Numbered from the stretch's first letter, positions 1-8,551 are shown. The stretch is DNA of 59,221 bases from WRKB01 sp031551145 (GCA_031551145.1 JAVBNZ010000010.1:1-59221); one strand, 5' to 3'. Numbers and translations are program-made. The notes: generated by a model not told the origin, from the sequence alone.

Positions 1-1493
1 TTCTTGGGATCGATGACGCCCGCCTTGATCAGGTCTTCGTATTCGCCGGTGGCGGCGTTGAAGCCGAAGCCGTCCTTGCCGGAGCGCACTTTTTCGACCA
101 CCACGGAGCCTTCGAAGCCGGCGTTGTGGGCGATCTGGCGCAGGGGTTCCTCAATGGCGCGGCGCACGATGTTGATGCCGGCCGTTTCGTCGTCATCGGC
201 GGGCTTGAGGTCGCCGAGCACCTTGGACACGCGCAGGTACGCGGTGCCGCCGCCGGGGATGATGCCTTCCTCAACCGCGGCGCGGGTGGCGTTGAGCGCG
301 TCTTCCACGCGGTCTTTCTTTTCCTTCATTTCGGTTTCGGTCGCGGCGCCCACATGCACCACAGCCACGCCGCCCACCAGCTTGGCCAGGCGTTCCTGGA
401 GCTTTTCGCGGTCGTAGTCGGAGGTGGTTTCTTCAATCTGGGCGCGGATCTGCTTGACGCGGGCCTTGATGTCGGCGGCCTTGCCGGAACCGTCCACGAT
501 GGTGGTGTTTTCCTTGTCGACAACCACGCGCTTGGCGGAACCGAGGTCGGAGGCGGTCAGATTTTCAAGCTTGATGCCCACGTCTTCGGAAGCCACCTGG
601 CCGCCGGTCAGCACGGCGATATCCTGAAGCATGGCCTTGCGGCGGTCGCCGAAGCCGGGAGCCTTGACGGCCGCGACCTGAAGCGCGCCGCGCAGCTTGT
701 TGACCACCAGCGTGGCGAGAGCTTCGCCTTCCACGTCTTCGGCGATGATCACCAGCGGGCGGTTCATCTTGGCGACCTGCTCAAGAATGGGCAGCATGTC
801 CTTCATGCCGGAAATTTTCTTTTCGGTGCAGAGGATGTAGGGATTGTCCATTTCGCAGACCATCTTGTCGGGGTTGGTCACGAAATAGGGGGAGAGGTAG
901 CCGCGGTCGAAGCGCATGCCTTCGACGACGTCCATGGTGGTTTCCAGGCCCTTGGCTTCCTCGACCGTGATCACGCCTTCCTTGCCCACTTTGGCCATGG
1001 CTTCGGCGATGATGTTGCCGATGGTGGTGTCGGCGTTGGCGGAAATGGTGCCGACCTGGGCGATTTCCTTCTGGTCGCGGGTGGGTTTGGCCAGGTTGCC
1101 GAGTTCGGCGACCAGGGCTTCAACGGCCTTGTCGATGCCGCGCTTGACGGCCATGGGATTGCGGCCGGCGGCCACAAGCTTGACGCCTTCGCGGTAAATG
1201 GCCTGGGCCAGCAGGGTGGCGGTGGTGGTGCCGTCGCCGGCCACGTCGGAGGTCTTGGAGGCGACTTCCTTCACCATCTGGGCGCCCATGTTCTCGAACT
1301 TGTCTTCCAGTTCGATTTCCTTGGCCACGGTAACGCCGTCCTTGGTGATGATCGGGGAGCCGAAGGATTTTTCCAGCACCACGTTGCGGCCCTTGGGGCC
1401 GAGGGTCACCTTGACGGCATTGGCGAGTTTATCCACACCGCGGGAAAGCTTCTCGCGGGCTTTGGCGTCGAACAGAATTTCTTTGGCAGCCAT
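1..1493 (-). CDS. groL: Chaperonin GroEL, 3' end cut by window edge
   Basis: Large subunit of the cytoplasmic GroEL/GroES folding chamber, an ATP-driven chaperonin. Reading leftward from the ATG at 1493 gives about 497 codons that match GroEL throughout: the N-terminal MAAKEILFDAKAR, the ATP-binding GDGTTTATLLAQ and the apical-domain stretch PLVIIAEDVEGEAL. The family is about 545 residues, so roughly the last 50, including the usual Gly/Met tail, lie outside the window. An AAGGAG ribosome site sits about 9 nt before the ATG. groS lies 68 nt upstream in the same direction, so the two form the usual bicistronic unit. No frame break is seen in the visible part. Confidence 0.98.
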   Translation of the reverse strand, partial: MAAKEILFDAKAREKLSRGVDKLANAVKVTLGPKGRNVVLEKSFGSPIITKDGVTVAKEIELEDKFENMGAQMVKEVASKTSDVAGDGTTTATLLAQAIYREGVKLVAAGRNPMAVKRGIDKAVEALVAELGNLAKPTRDQKEIAQVGTISANADTTIGNIIAEAMAKVGKEGVITVEEAKGLETTMDVVEGMRFDRGYLSPYFVTNPDKMVCEMDNPYILCTEKKISGMKDMLPILEQVAKMNRPLVIIAEDVEGEALATLVVNKLRGALQVAAVKAPGFGDRRKAMLQDIAVLTGGQVASEDVGIKLENLTASDLGSAKRVVVDKENTTIVDGSGKAADIKARVKQIRAQIEETTSDYDREKLQERLAKLVGGVAVVHVGAATETEMKEKKDRVEDALNATRAAVEEGIIPGGGTAYLRVSKVLGDLKPADDDETAGINIVRRAIEEPLRQIAHNAGFEGSVVVEKVRSGKDGFGFNAATGEYEDLIKAGVIDPK

Positions 1494-1561
1494 TGTATTG
1501 TTCTCCTTAATATGTGTTGCGGATTATTGGAGCGGTTCGGCTTTGAAAGCGGCCAGCCGCT

Positions 1562-1849
1562 CTACGCGATGATCGCGAGGATGTCGTCTTCGCGCATCAC
1601 GAGGTGTTCTTCGCCGTCCAGACTGATTTCCGTGCCCGCATACTTGTTGAAGAGCACGAGATCGCCGGCCTTCACGGCCAGGGCGGTACGCTTGCCGTCG
1701 TCCGCAAGCTTGCCGGGGCCGGCCGCGATGACCTTGCCGCGCGAAGGCTTTTCTTTCGCGGTATCGGGAATATACAGGCCGCCGGCGGTCTTTTCGTCGG
1801 ATTCCAGGCGTTTCACCAGTACACGATCATTAAGGGGCTTGAGTTTCAT
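1562..1849 (-). CDS. groS: Co-chaperonin GroES
   Basis: Ten-kilodalton lid of the GroEL chamber, 95 residues, which is the normal length. It starts MKLKPLNDRVLVKRLE, carries the mobile-loop region TAGGLYIPD and ends LVMREDDILAI. An in-frame extension upstream adds eight residues, but the ATG at 1849 is preferred because a GGAAG ribosome site precedes it and the protein then starts at the conserved family position. It is the first gene of the groSL operon. A sigma-32-like promoter is visible about 150 nt upstream; no CIRCE inverted repeat (TTAGCACTC-N9-GAGTGCTAA) was found. Confidence 0.98.
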   Translation of the reverse strand: MKLKPLNDRVLVKRLESDEKTAGGLYIPDTAKEKPSRGKVIAAGPGKLADDGKRTALAVKAGDLVLFNKYAGTEISLDGEEHLVMREDDILAIIA

Positions 1850-2180
1850 AATCCGTCTTCCTCCACACTGCATTTACGGTTTTTACGGTAAGGGCCCCGC
1901 AGAGGGGGCGGTGTGCCGAAAAGAAATTCCGAAGGCGGCCGTATTGCGGCCCCTCCCCGGCGTGGCAAAATATAAGCTTCTCTTTCCACTTGAGAAGAGG
2001 GCGAGGAGATTTTTTTTCAAACTTTTTTTTTAGATTAATAAAATCACTTGGATATATAGCCGCTCTGTGGCCGGCGGGCACCAGGCGCCGGCCGGCGTCC
2101 GGTTCGGCACTTGAAGCGAGTTCAAGGCTGGAGTACAAGCGCTTTCATATGCAACGCCCGCAATTTTTTGGGAGGAGAAC
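1850..2180. other. Divergent intergenic region groS / glpX
   Basis: This 331-base gap between two divergent genes holds the sigma-32-like promoter for groSL, two long T-runs (near 2011-2017 and 2024-2032), and on the glpX side a perfect 8-bp hairpin (GGCCGGCG at 2069-2076 with CGCCGGCC at 2086-2093, 9-nt loop) that would lie in the glpX leader. No small open frame with a convincing ribosome site and no RNA gene was recognised. Confidence 0.5.
1996..2020 (-). promoter_or_regulatory. Candidate heat-shock (sigma-32) promoter of groSL
   Basis: Read on the minus strand, TTGAAA (2020-2015) is followed after 13 nt by CCCTCT (2001-1996). The sigma-32 consensus is CTTGAAA, N11-16, CCCCAT. The site lies about 150 nt upstream of the groS start and points the right way. 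The match in the -10 element is partial, so this is a candidate only. Confidence 0.4.
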
Positions 2181-3161
2181 ATGGAAGCACCGGAAAAAAA
2201 TCTTGCGTTCGACTTTGTCCGCGTGACCGAGGCGGCCGCCCTGGCTTCCGCCCGCTGGCTCGGGCGGGGCAACAAGAACGAAGGCGATAAGGCCGCAGTG
2301 GACGCCATGCGTATATCTTTCGCCGGTCTCCATATCCAGGGAAAAATCGTCATCGGCGAAGGGGAAAAGGACGAAGCCCCCATGCTTTTCAACGGCGAGG
2401 AAGTGGGCCTGGGCACGGGGCCGGCCATGGACGTGGCCGTTGATCCCGTCGAAGGCACGCGCCTGCTTGCCTACGGCAGGCCCAACGCCATTTCCGTTGT
2501 CGGGGCGGCTCCGGCGGGCTCCATGTTCAACCCCGGCCCCAGCTTTTACATGCAAAAGCTCGTTGTGGGGCACGAGGCGCGCAACGTCATCGATCTCGAC
2601 GCGCCTATCAAGGACAACCTGCACAACATCGCCAAAGCCCTCGGCAAATCCGTGCATGACCTGGTGGTTTTCGTGCTCGACAAGCCGAGGCACGAAAAGA
2701 TCATTCAGCAGATCCGCGCGGTGGGCGCGCGTATCCAACTGCATACCGACGGCGACGTTTCCGGCGCGCTTATGGCCGTTGACCCGCGCGCCGAGGTGGA
2801 CGTGATGATGGGCACCGGCGGCAGCCCCGAAGGCGTGCTGGCGGCCTGCGCCATCAAGGGCATGGGCGGGCAGATGCTTTGCCGGCTCGATCCGCAGTCG
2901 TATGTGGAAAAAGAATCCATCCAGGAGGCGGGCGTAGACGTGCGTGAAGTGCTGGCCGTGGAAAACCTGATCCGCAGCGAAGACGCCTTTTTCGCCGCCA
3001 CGGGCATTTCCGGCGGTACCTTCCTTGGAGGCGTGCGCTATACCGGCAGCGGCGCGGTGACGCATTCCATGCTCATCCGCGCGAAAACCGGCACTCTGCG
3101 CTATGTGGAGTCGTACCACAACATGAAGTTGCTTTCGCGCATAAGCGCCGTTCAATATTGA
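2181..3161 (+). CDS. glpX: Fructose-1,6-bisphosphatase class II
   Basis: Gluconeogenic phosphatase that converts fructose 1,6-bisphosphate to fructose 6-phosphate in the cytoplasm. The 326 residues fit the GlpX family. GEGEKDEAPML near residue 55 and the DPVEGT metal-binding motif near residue 88 are diagnostic of the lithium-sensitive phosphatase superfamily. TGGSPEGVL near residue 210 is a further conserved block. A GGGAGGAG ribosome site precedes the ATG at 2181. It is divergent from groSL; the next gene starts about 30 nt downstream and may be co-transcribed. No defects are seen. Confidence 0.96.
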   Translation: MEAPEKNLAFDFVRVTEAAALASARWLGRGNKNEGDKAAVDAMRISFAGLHIQGKIVIGEGEKDEAPMLFNGEEVGLGTGPAMDVAVDPVEGTRLLAYGRPNAISVVGAAPAGSMFNPGPSFYMQKLVVGHEARNVIDLDAPIKDNLHNIAKALGKSVHDLVVFVLDKPRHEKIIQQIRAVGARIQLHTDGDVSGALMAVDPRAEVDVMMGTGGSPEGVLAACAIKGMGGQMLCRLDPQSYVEKESIQEAGVDVREVLAVENLIRSEDAFFAATGISGGTFLGGVRYTGSGAVTHSMLIRAKTGTLRYVESYHNMKLLSRISAVQY

Positions 3162-3190
3162 AAAATTTGGATTTCCCCTCGGGAGAACGC

Positions 3191-3754
3191 ATGAATTCCG
3201 GCCTTTGCGCGCGCCTTGCTCCGTTTGCCGTCCTCGTCCCGGCGCTGTGTCTCTGTTTAACCCTGCTTGCCGTTCCGGCCCTTGCCGCCGCGAAAAAAAA
3301 CCCGGCCTCCCCGCAGACCGTCCCGGCCGCCGCGCCGAACACGGCCCCGGCAGGACCGGCGGGCGATAAAAACGTGTACGACCAGCCTCCCTTCACGGAA
3401 AAAGAATTGCTTTCCTTCATGGACACTCTGCCCCAATTCCGGCGCTGGGTGCGTGAAACCAGGGCCGCCGTGAATCCGCAGCTCAACAGCGCGGGCAAGC
3501 CGGATTTCGTTTACCCGCCCGAAGCCGCCGCCAAGGCGCGCGAACTCGGCTGGGCCGAGCCCAAACGCTTCTTCTGCCTGCTGGGCCGCACGGCGGCCGC
3601 GCTCTATCTGGTGGAGGAGGGCACCGACCTCACGGACAAACTGCCCAAGGATATGCCCAAGGTGGCGGACAGCGAAATCGCCCTGGTGCGCAAGCATCTG
3701 GGATCGCTGTTGAGGGCGGGGAACGACGGGCCGCCGCCGGCCATGGCCCGGTAA
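3191..3754 (+). CDS. Secreted protein of unknown function
   Basis: 187 residues with a clear N-terminal signal peptide: a basic start, then hydrophobic FAVLVPALCLCLTLLAVPALA with likely cleavage after ALA. A Pro/Ala-rich stretch follows (about residues 30-55), then a globular part with FTEKELLSFMDTLPQFRRW. The frame is open from an upstream ATG at 3158 that overlaps the glpX stop. The start at 3191 is preferred because GGGAGA lies just upstream and the signal peptide then begins correctly. I do not recognise the family. The product is probably periplasmic. It follows glpX in the same direction with a short gap and is followed by a terminator-like repeat element. Confidence 0.75.
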   Translation: MNSGLCARLAPFAVLVPALCLCLTLLAVPALAAAKKNPASPQTVPAAAPNTAPAGPAGDKNVYDQPPFTEKELLSFMDTLPQFRRWVRETRAAVNPQLNSAGKPDFVYPPEAAAKARELGWAEPKRFFCLLGRTAAALYLVEEGTDLTDKLPKDMPKVADSEIALVRKHLGSLLRAGNDGPPPAMAR

Positions 3755-4066
3755 AGGGGCGGATTTTCGCGTGATGCGTCGTCACGCTTCGTTTTTTATT
3801 CCGGTCATGGACGAAAGAGTCCATCTCTGCTCTCGATTCCCGTATGGCTCATCTCTGCTGTCGTCATCCGTACGGCTCAAAGACTCGCCTACGCCTGACA
3901 CGCAACGCTTCGCCTACGGAAACAGCCCCTCCAAGGCTGCCTTCGGTCGGGCTCCCTCCATAAAAAATTCGCCTTCCGCGCCTGACGCGGAAATGCGATA
4001 CACCGAAAGCCGCTTGAAGCCCGGACGAGCCTGTCATATGGTGTCGTGGATGTCCGGGAGGAAAGA
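3755..4066. other. Gene-free stretch after copy 1 of the repeat
   Basis: 312 bases between a secreted-protein gene and a two-gene module. The left part is the hairpin element (3763-3830). The rest contains short repeated phrases such as cgcctacg (twice between 3886 and 3918) and a small inverted repeat around cgcgcctgacgcg. Open frames across it lack a ribosome site and show no family resemblance, so I see no gene. It ends in the strong GGGAGGA ribosome site of the next gene. Confidence 0.5.
3763..3830 (+). repeat. Dispersed hairpin element, copy 1
   Basis: The element starts with a 6-bp hairpin (GCGTGA 3769-3774 with TCACGC 3782-3787) followed by a T6 run, so it can act as a Rho-independent terminator for the gene ending at 3754. 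After a TCCGGTC box comes a second hairpin, ATGGAC-[GAAAGA]-GTCCAT (3807-3824). Closely similar sequences lie at 55996-56060 (opposite strand) and 56785-56830. The stems differ between copies but the hexaloop is kept. Confidence 0.7.
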
Positions 4067-4294
4067 ATGTCCACACTGACGAAAGAAGAACGCTTTGATA
4101 TCGTCGTACAAGCCAACGCAGCGAGCGCGGCCGGCAATTATGAAGAAGCCCACAGACTGACGGCGCGCTTGCCCTTGGCTCCGCACTTGGCCATGGCCGC
4201 AAAAGAAGTTATGGGCAAGGCTTTTTTGCTTGAGAGCGGCTATGACCTCTCCGAAGCCGAGGCGGCATATGGGAAAGACTGGCTTGATGCGTGA
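4067..4294 (+). CDS. Small protein of unknown function, first of a two-gene module
   Basis: 75 residues, beginning MSTLTKEERFDIVVQANAA and ending AAYGKDWLDA. It is mostly helical, with no signal peptide, membrane segment or cysteine motif. The ATG at 4067 is chosen because a strong GGGAGGA ribosome site lies about 5 nt upstream; a longer frame begins at 4046 without one. Its 3' end overlaps the start of the next gene, which implies translational coupling. The size, pairing and neighbourhood beside a nuclease-domain protein resemble toxin-antitoxin or defence modules, but nothing in the sequence identifies the function. Confidence 0.75.
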   Translation: MSTLTKEERFDIVVQANAASAAGNYEEAHRLTARLPLAPHLAMAAKEVMGKAFLLESGYDLSEAEAAYGKDWLDA

Positions 4295-4799
4295 ACTGAT
4301 AGATCAACTGGAGCGTAACTGGGAATCCTATTGCCAGCTTGCCGAATCGAAAGAAGCGCAGGCTCATGATGCAGGCTTGCGGGCAACGCTTCAGCTTCTC
4401 AAAGAATCTCGTGCCGACAAAGATATCAAAATGGCCTTGGGCATCGAGATGATGCTGTTGCATGACGAACTGGCGAAATACGCCAACTCACCGGAAGAAG
4501 CCGGCAGTATCAAGGCCGCCCTGGAGCAGCTTGCTGAAGCGCAAAAGTCTTTGGCAGTTATCCAAGAACCGCAGAGCTACCGAGCGGCCACGGCCACCTA
4601 TTCCGGCAAGCGGATGGAAGCCGGCCTGCCGCTCGACTCTTTCCGAGAATTTCTCAAAAGCCACGTCACGCGTCTGAGCAACCGTTTGGCCGGGCCGTTC
4701 TCCATGCTGGAAAAGAATATACTGCGCCAGAGGAAAGAAAATCTGAGCATGGTGAAGGATGCCTATATCACCATGCAACGCAATGTTTTGGGCCTGTAG
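4287..4799 (+). CDS. Helical protein of unknown function, second of a two-gene module
   Basis: 170 residues from the ATG at 4287, which sits inside the last codons of the upstream gene (8-nt overlap). The protein begins MRELIDQLERNWESYCQL and ends YITMQRNVLGL. It is rich in Glu, Lys, Leu and Ala with heptad-like stretches, so it is probably largely alpha-helical and cytoplasmic. An alternative ATG at 4269 would add six residues. I do not recognise the family. It runs convergently into the HsdR-N-like gene, with 24 nt between the two stop codons. Tight coupling to the 75-residue protein suggests the two act together. Confidence 0.72.
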   Translation: MRELIDQLERNWESYCQLAESKEAQAHDAGLRATLQLLKESRADKDIKMALGIEMMLLHDELAKYANSPEEAGSIKAALEQLAEAQKSLAVIQEPQSYRAATATYSGKRMEAGLPLDSFREFLKSHVTRLSNRLAGPFSMLEKNILRQRKENLSMVKDAYITMQRNVLGL

Positions 4800-4823
4800 T
4801 ATCTGGAACAGAGACGAGTTGCT

Positions 4824-5897
4824 TCACACGAGCAGCTTAATTGCCTTGGAAAAATGTTCTTTCAAGGGGTTCATGTCTTCCACAAAGCGCACGGAAAAGC
4901 GTTCGCCGCCTTCTTTTCCGTTGAAAATCAGTACATGGGCGTTTTCGCCTATATTCGGATCCTCCTCCTTCCATTCACAGAAATTATAGAATCGGCATAT
5001 CGTTTTGCGGTTATTGTTATCCAGAAGGATGGCACAGTAGCTTTTGGCATCGCGCATGACGATACGGGCCGTATCGTCTATCAATCCGTGGAGCAGCGTC
5101 CGAACGATGATCAATCCCCATATTTCCGTATTGGTGGTGATGATTTCGTTGTCTTTCTCCTTGGGCTCGGCCTTCAAAGCTTCAGGCGTTTTCTTCGAAG
5201 CTTCAAGGCGTTGATTCAGGCGTTCGTCCATATAGCCAGATACAACTTGACGAAAAATAGGTTCTAAAAATTCAATTGCCTTGGAAGTAACGCGGCTTTG
5301 ATAAATTTTGTGAGCAAAAAAGCGCACAAAATCATCGCTTGGTTCTTCTATCTCTTTTGAAAAAGCCAACATCAGCTCGCGGAAATATTGTAGAGTATCT
5401 GCAGATCGCAATATTCCACTAATATCAAAAGAAGCTTTGCTCAAGCGCTGAATTTCAGGAAGAAGCTGCTCGTTGAAGGTCAGAAGATCGATTTCCATGA
5501 ACGGTTTGTCGTCCATGATGTTTTCCCGATTTCTATCAGAGAAAAAGAGGTATTGCGTTCCGTTGGTGAGGATACCTATCTTTGCCTCGGGCACTGCTTG
5601 AAAGTAACGGCGAAGCTGAGAGCATTTTCCCTCGTCCAGAGCAGCACCAAGGGGTTTGCATTCAATGAGCATGGCCGGAATATCGTTGTACATGACGGCG
5701 TAGTCTATTTTTTCTCCGCGCTTTATGCCTTGATCCGCTGTGTACTCGGCGATTACCTCAAAAGGATTTGAGACATCATAGCCGAGTGCTTCTATGAATG
5801 GCTGGACAATCGCCGTTTTTGTTTGCGCTTCGTTCAGATTGCGCCCGGCGTATTGCTTGGCCCGTAGAGTAAGTCCGCGAACTGTTTCAGCGTCCAT
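4824..5897 (-). CDS. Solitary HsdR N-terminal (PD-(D/E)XK) domain protein
   Basis: 357 residues resembling the N-terminal endonuclease domain of type I restriction subunit R. The nuclease core is visible as KIDYAVMYNDIPAMLIECKPL (around residues 62-82), with the D...ECK pattern of the PD-(D/E)XK fold; GRNLNEAQTKTAIVQPFIEALGYD precedes it as in HsdR. No helicase domain follows, and no hsdM or hsdS lies nearby, so this is not a complete type I system. The start at 5897 is preferred over an upstream TTG because GGAGG lies 6 nt before the ATG. Such stand-alone proteins occur in many bacteria and prophages. Its base composition looks less GC-rich than its neighbours, which may indicate transfer. 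Confidence 0.8.
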   Translation of the reverse strand: MDAETVRGLTLRAKQYAGRNLNEAQTKTAIVQPFIEALGYDVSNPFEVIAEYTADQGIKRGEKIDYAVMYNDIPAMLIECKPLGAALDEGKCSQLRRYFQAVPEAKIGILTNGTQYLFFSDRNRENIMDDKPFMEIDLLTFNEQLLPEIQRLSKASFDISGILRSADTLQYFRELMLAFSKEIEEPSDDFVRFFAHKIYQSRVTSKAIEFLEPIFRQVVSGYMDERLNQRLEASKKTPEALKAEPKEKDNEIITTNTEIWGLIIVRTLLHGLIDDTARIVMRDAKSYCAILLDNNNRKTICRFYNFCEWKEEDPNIGENAHVLIFNGKEGGERFSVRFVEDMNPLKEHFSKAIKLLV

Positions 5898-5926
5898 ACA
5901 GCCCTCCAATTTAGTTGGAATCGATC

Positions 5927-6985
5927 CTACGGCCTGAGCTTTCCGCTGCGGATAAAATTGTCCACCAGTTCGAACACCCGCTGATTGCCGCAGAATTCGC
6001 CTTTGGCGATGTTGCGCCTGAACTCGTCCAGCCGGCTTTCAAAGCGGGCGAGCAGGGAAGGTTCCAGTTTGAACATGTCGGCCTGCATGCCGTAGCCGAG
6101 CTGCTCGACGTAGAGCGCGTTGAAACGCTGCTCCACAAAGGCTTTGAGCGGCAGGCTGAGTATGGGCTTGCCCAGGTACAGCGTTTCGGTCATCAGGGTG
6201 TGCCCGCCGCCGCAGATAACGTAGGACGCCCCTTCCAGCAGATCCAGAAAGCCTTCCTCCGACTTGGGGCAAAAGACCACGTTGCCGTCCTGTCCCTGCT
6301 TTTGCGGATAACCGAATACAAAGCAGGTTCGGTTCGTCGCTTTTTTAAGAAAATCGATCAGCCCGTGGTGGGTGGAATTGCTCTGATAGACGAGCAAATG
6401 TCCGCTGTCCTGCGGCTTGAGGTTCAGCACCCGCTCGCGCAGAATGGGGGGCGCGATCACGGCGTTGTATTGCGGCAGCACAGGCGGGGCGTAGAAGGAA
6501 ATGATCAGATTTTCTTCCGTGGGCGAAAAGAGGTATTTCGGCGTCAGTCCCTGGATAAAATAGTCGAACCACATATCCGGCGGCAGCGTGTGCCGGCAGC
6601 AGGTGATGACGTGCTGGTGGTCGAGGGTCAGGCAGGGCAGGCCGGTTTCCCCGGCCGCGCGCGGCACGAAGTATTCCAGATCCGTCATGCAGCGGTCGGG
6701 CTTGAACTCGTCCATGATGCGCAGCAGTTTGCGCGTCACGCTGTTGCGCCGCAGCAGCTTGGGAATGGATTCAGCAAGCGTGGCCGGGAGATCCACCTTG
6801 TAGTTGCGGCAGACCGTGCCCAGATTTTCCAGGCGCGCCACGGGAAATTCCTTCTCCAGCACCGAGGGCGCGTCCCCGTTGGTGACAAAGAGGAATTCGT
6901 GTTCCGGCAGCCTGCGGGCGATGGTCAGGCCGCGCATGGCGTGGCCGTGCCCGGTGCCGTGAATGCCGTAGAGTATCCTGGCCAT
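5927..6985 (-). CDS. GT-B glycosyltransferase, MJ1255/VC2487-like
   Basis: 352 residues. It begins MARILYGIHGTGHGHAMRG, the glycine/histidine-rich donor loop of UDP-sugar GT-B enzymes. The nucleotide-sugar site near the C-terminal half reads YVICGGGHTLMTETLYLGKP, matching the family in which a GGGH...E..Y.GKP segment binds the donor. No signal peptide or membrane segment is visible, so it is probably a cytoplasmic or membrane-associated enzyme of envelope glycan synthesis; the acceptor is unknown. Its start abuts the stop of the upstream secreted-protein gene (6986), which suggests one transcript from argC through this gene. Confidence 0.8.
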   Translation of the reverse strand: MARILYGIHGTGHGHAMRGLTIARRLPEHEFLFVTNGDAPSVLEKEFPVARLENLGTVCRNYKVDLPATLAESIPKLLRRNSVTRKLLRIMDEFKPDRCMTDLEYFVPRAAGETGLPCLTLDHQHVITCCRHTLPPDMWFDYFIQGLTPKYLFSPTEENLIISFYAPPVLPQYNAVIAPPILRERVLNLKPQDSGHLLVYQSNSTHHGLIDFLKKATNRTCFVFGYPQKQGQDGNVVFCPKSEEGFLDLLEGASYVICGGGHTLMTETLYLGKPILSLPLKAFVEQRFNALYVEQLGYGMQADMFKLEPSLLARFESRLDEFRRNIAKGEFCGNQRVFELVDNFIRSGKLRP

Positions 6986-7480
6986 CTATCGCTTTTCCAG
7001 AGCCCTGGCGGCGGCTTCTTCCTTGGGGTCCACGCCTTGGCGCGAAATGATCTCCCGCGCGTCCTTCGCGGTGAGCACGTCGTCAAGTATGTCGCCGATG
7101 CCGGCGACCGCGGCGTCAAGCCGTTCCTTGTCCCAGCCGAAGAAGCCGCGCAGTTCTCCCAGCGTGACGCGCGCCGATGTTTCCTGCTCCGGAGTGCGCG
7201 CCTGCGCGGGATTCTGCAGACGCATCCAGGCGCGGATGCACTGGAACATGGCGCGTTTGGCGACCTCGAAGGCCCGCTCAGGCGCACTCTGCCGCAGGCG
7301 CAGCGCTTCTTCCAGGCCCTGCCGGGCCGTAGCCGGGTCGGCCTCCAGGTTCGGGCTCTGAACGACTTCAGCGCCCAAACGGTAATCGGCTGCCTTGTCG
7401 CGGCTGAAAAAATCCGCGCCGGGCGCCGGGTGGGCAACGGCAAGCAGACAAAAAACGCACAGGCAGATCAACGCGCGCAT
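6986..7480 (-). CDS. Exported protein of unknown function
   Basis: 164 residues with a signal peptide (MRALICLCVFCLLAVAHPAPGA; likely cleavage after GA). The mature part is helical and charged, with repeats of Ala, Arg and Glu, and contains GELRGFFGWDKERLDAAVAG. A GGAG ribosome site lies upstream of the ATG at 7480. It sits between argC (12 nt upstream) and the glycosyltransferase (stop and start adjacent), so it is probably in the same operon. I do not recognise the family; the product is likely periplasmic. Confidence 0.72.
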   Translation of the reverse strand: MRALICLCVFCLLAVAHPAPGADFFSRDKAADYRLGAEVVQSPNLEADPATARQGLEEALRLRQSAPERAFEVAKRAMFQCIRAWMRLQNPAQARTPEQETSARVTLGELRGFFGWDKERLDAAVAGIGDILDDVLTAKDAREIISRQGVDPKEEAAARALEKR

Positions 7481-7492
7481 AAAAAAACTCCG

Positions 7493-8551
7493 TTACGGCA
7501 TGAGGGGGGCCTGCATCAGTCCGGCGGAGAGGGGCAGGCCGCACATGAGGTTGGCGTTGGCCAACGCCTGGCCGGAGGCGCCCCGGCAGAGATTGTCTAT
7601 GGCCGAAACAATGGTCAGCCTGCCCGTGCGCGCGTCCAGGGCCAAGCCGATGTCGCAGAACATGGAGCCGCGCACGTTGCGCGTTTCCGGCAGCCGGCCT
7701 TCAGGCAGCACGCGCACCCAGGGGGCTTTTTCCCAGCAGGCCGCATAGGCCGCGTGGAGTTCTTTCAACGAAATTTTGCTTTTGAGCCGCGTGTGAATGG
7801 TCGCCAGAATGCCGCGATCGATGGGCACAAGGTGCGGGTTGAAGGACACGATGATGTCTTTGCCCGCGACGGCGGAAAGCTCCTGCTCTATTTCCGGCGT
7901 GTGGCGGTGCGTGCCGCCGAGCGCATAGGGCCGGAAGCTGTCGTGCACCTCGCAGAACAGATAGGGCACGGCGGCCTTGCGGCCCGCGCCGGAGGTGCCG
8001 GACTTGGCGTCGATGACGATGTCGTCGGTGTGGATGAAGTCGTTTTTCAGCGCCGCATGGAGCCCCAGAATGCAGGCCGTGGGGTAGCAGCCGGGATTGG
8101 CGACCAGCCTGGCCTTCGCGATTGCGCCCTCATACAGTTCCGGCAGGCCGTAGACCGCGCCGGGCAGCAGATCCTGCCGGCAATGCTCCACCCCGTACCA
8201 CTGCTGATAGCTTTGCGCATCCTTCAGGCGAAAATCCGCCGAAAGATCGACCACCATGGTCCCGGCGTCGCGCAGTTCTCCGGCGATTTTCGCCGCCGCG
8301 GCATGGGGCACGGCCAGAAAGACGAGGTCGCAGCTTTGCGCGGCCGCGCGGGCGTCCGGCTCGCTGATGACGCAGTCCGCGCCGGGCAGGCCTTCCAGAA
8401 AGGGATAATGATCCCCGAGGCGTTTGCCGGCCTCGGAACGCGAAGCCGCAAAGCTCAGGGTGAAAAACGGATGTCCGGCCAGCAGGCGCGCGAGCTCCAT
8501 GCCCGTATAGCCCGTAACGCCGATCAGACCCGCGCGGAATGTCCTCTGCAT
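7493..8551 (-). CDS. argC: N-acetyl-gamma-glutamyl-phosphate reductase
   Basis: Third step of arginine synthesis: NADPH-dependent reduction of N-acetylglutamyl 5-phosphate to the semialdehyde, in the cytoplasm. The 352 residues fit the long ArgC type. The N-terminal Rossmann stretch reads GVTGYTGMELARLLAGHP. The catalytic Cys lies in VANPGCYPTACILGLHAAL, and GTSGAGRKA follows near residue 190. The ATG at 8551 has a GGAGGGG ribosome site 5 nt upstream. No other arg gene is in the window. It is divergent from the AprA-like gene across a 412-nt gap. Confidence 0.97.
   Translation of the reverse strand: MQRTFRAGLIGVTGYTGMELARLLAGHPFFTLSFAASRSEAGKRLGDHYPFLEGLPGADCVISEPDARAAAQSCDLVFLAVPHAAAAKIAGELRDAGTMVVDLSADFRLKDAQSYQQWYGVEHCRQDLLPGAVYGLPELYEGAIAKARLVANPGCYPTACILGLHAALKNDFIHTDDIVIDAKSGTSGAGRKAAVPYLFCEVHDSFRPYALGGTHRHTPEIEQELSAVAGKDIIVSFNPHLVPIDRGILATIHTRLKSKISLKELHAAYAACWEKAPWVRVLPEGRLPETRNVRGSMFCDIGLALDARTGRLTIVSAIDNLCRGASGQALANANLMCGLPLSAGLMQAPLMP

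Noticed and set aside
126..2033. Long plus-strand open frame opposite groL/groS
   Set aside because: It is the antisense shadow of groL and groS, an effect of high third-position GC.
3771..4079. 102-codon frame between 3771 and 4079
   Set aside because: It starts inside the repeat element, lacks a ribosome site and has low-complexity composition.
4824..5897. Complete type I restriction system
   Set aside because: Only the HsdR N-terminal nuclease-type domain is present; no helicase motor, hsdM or hsdS nearby.
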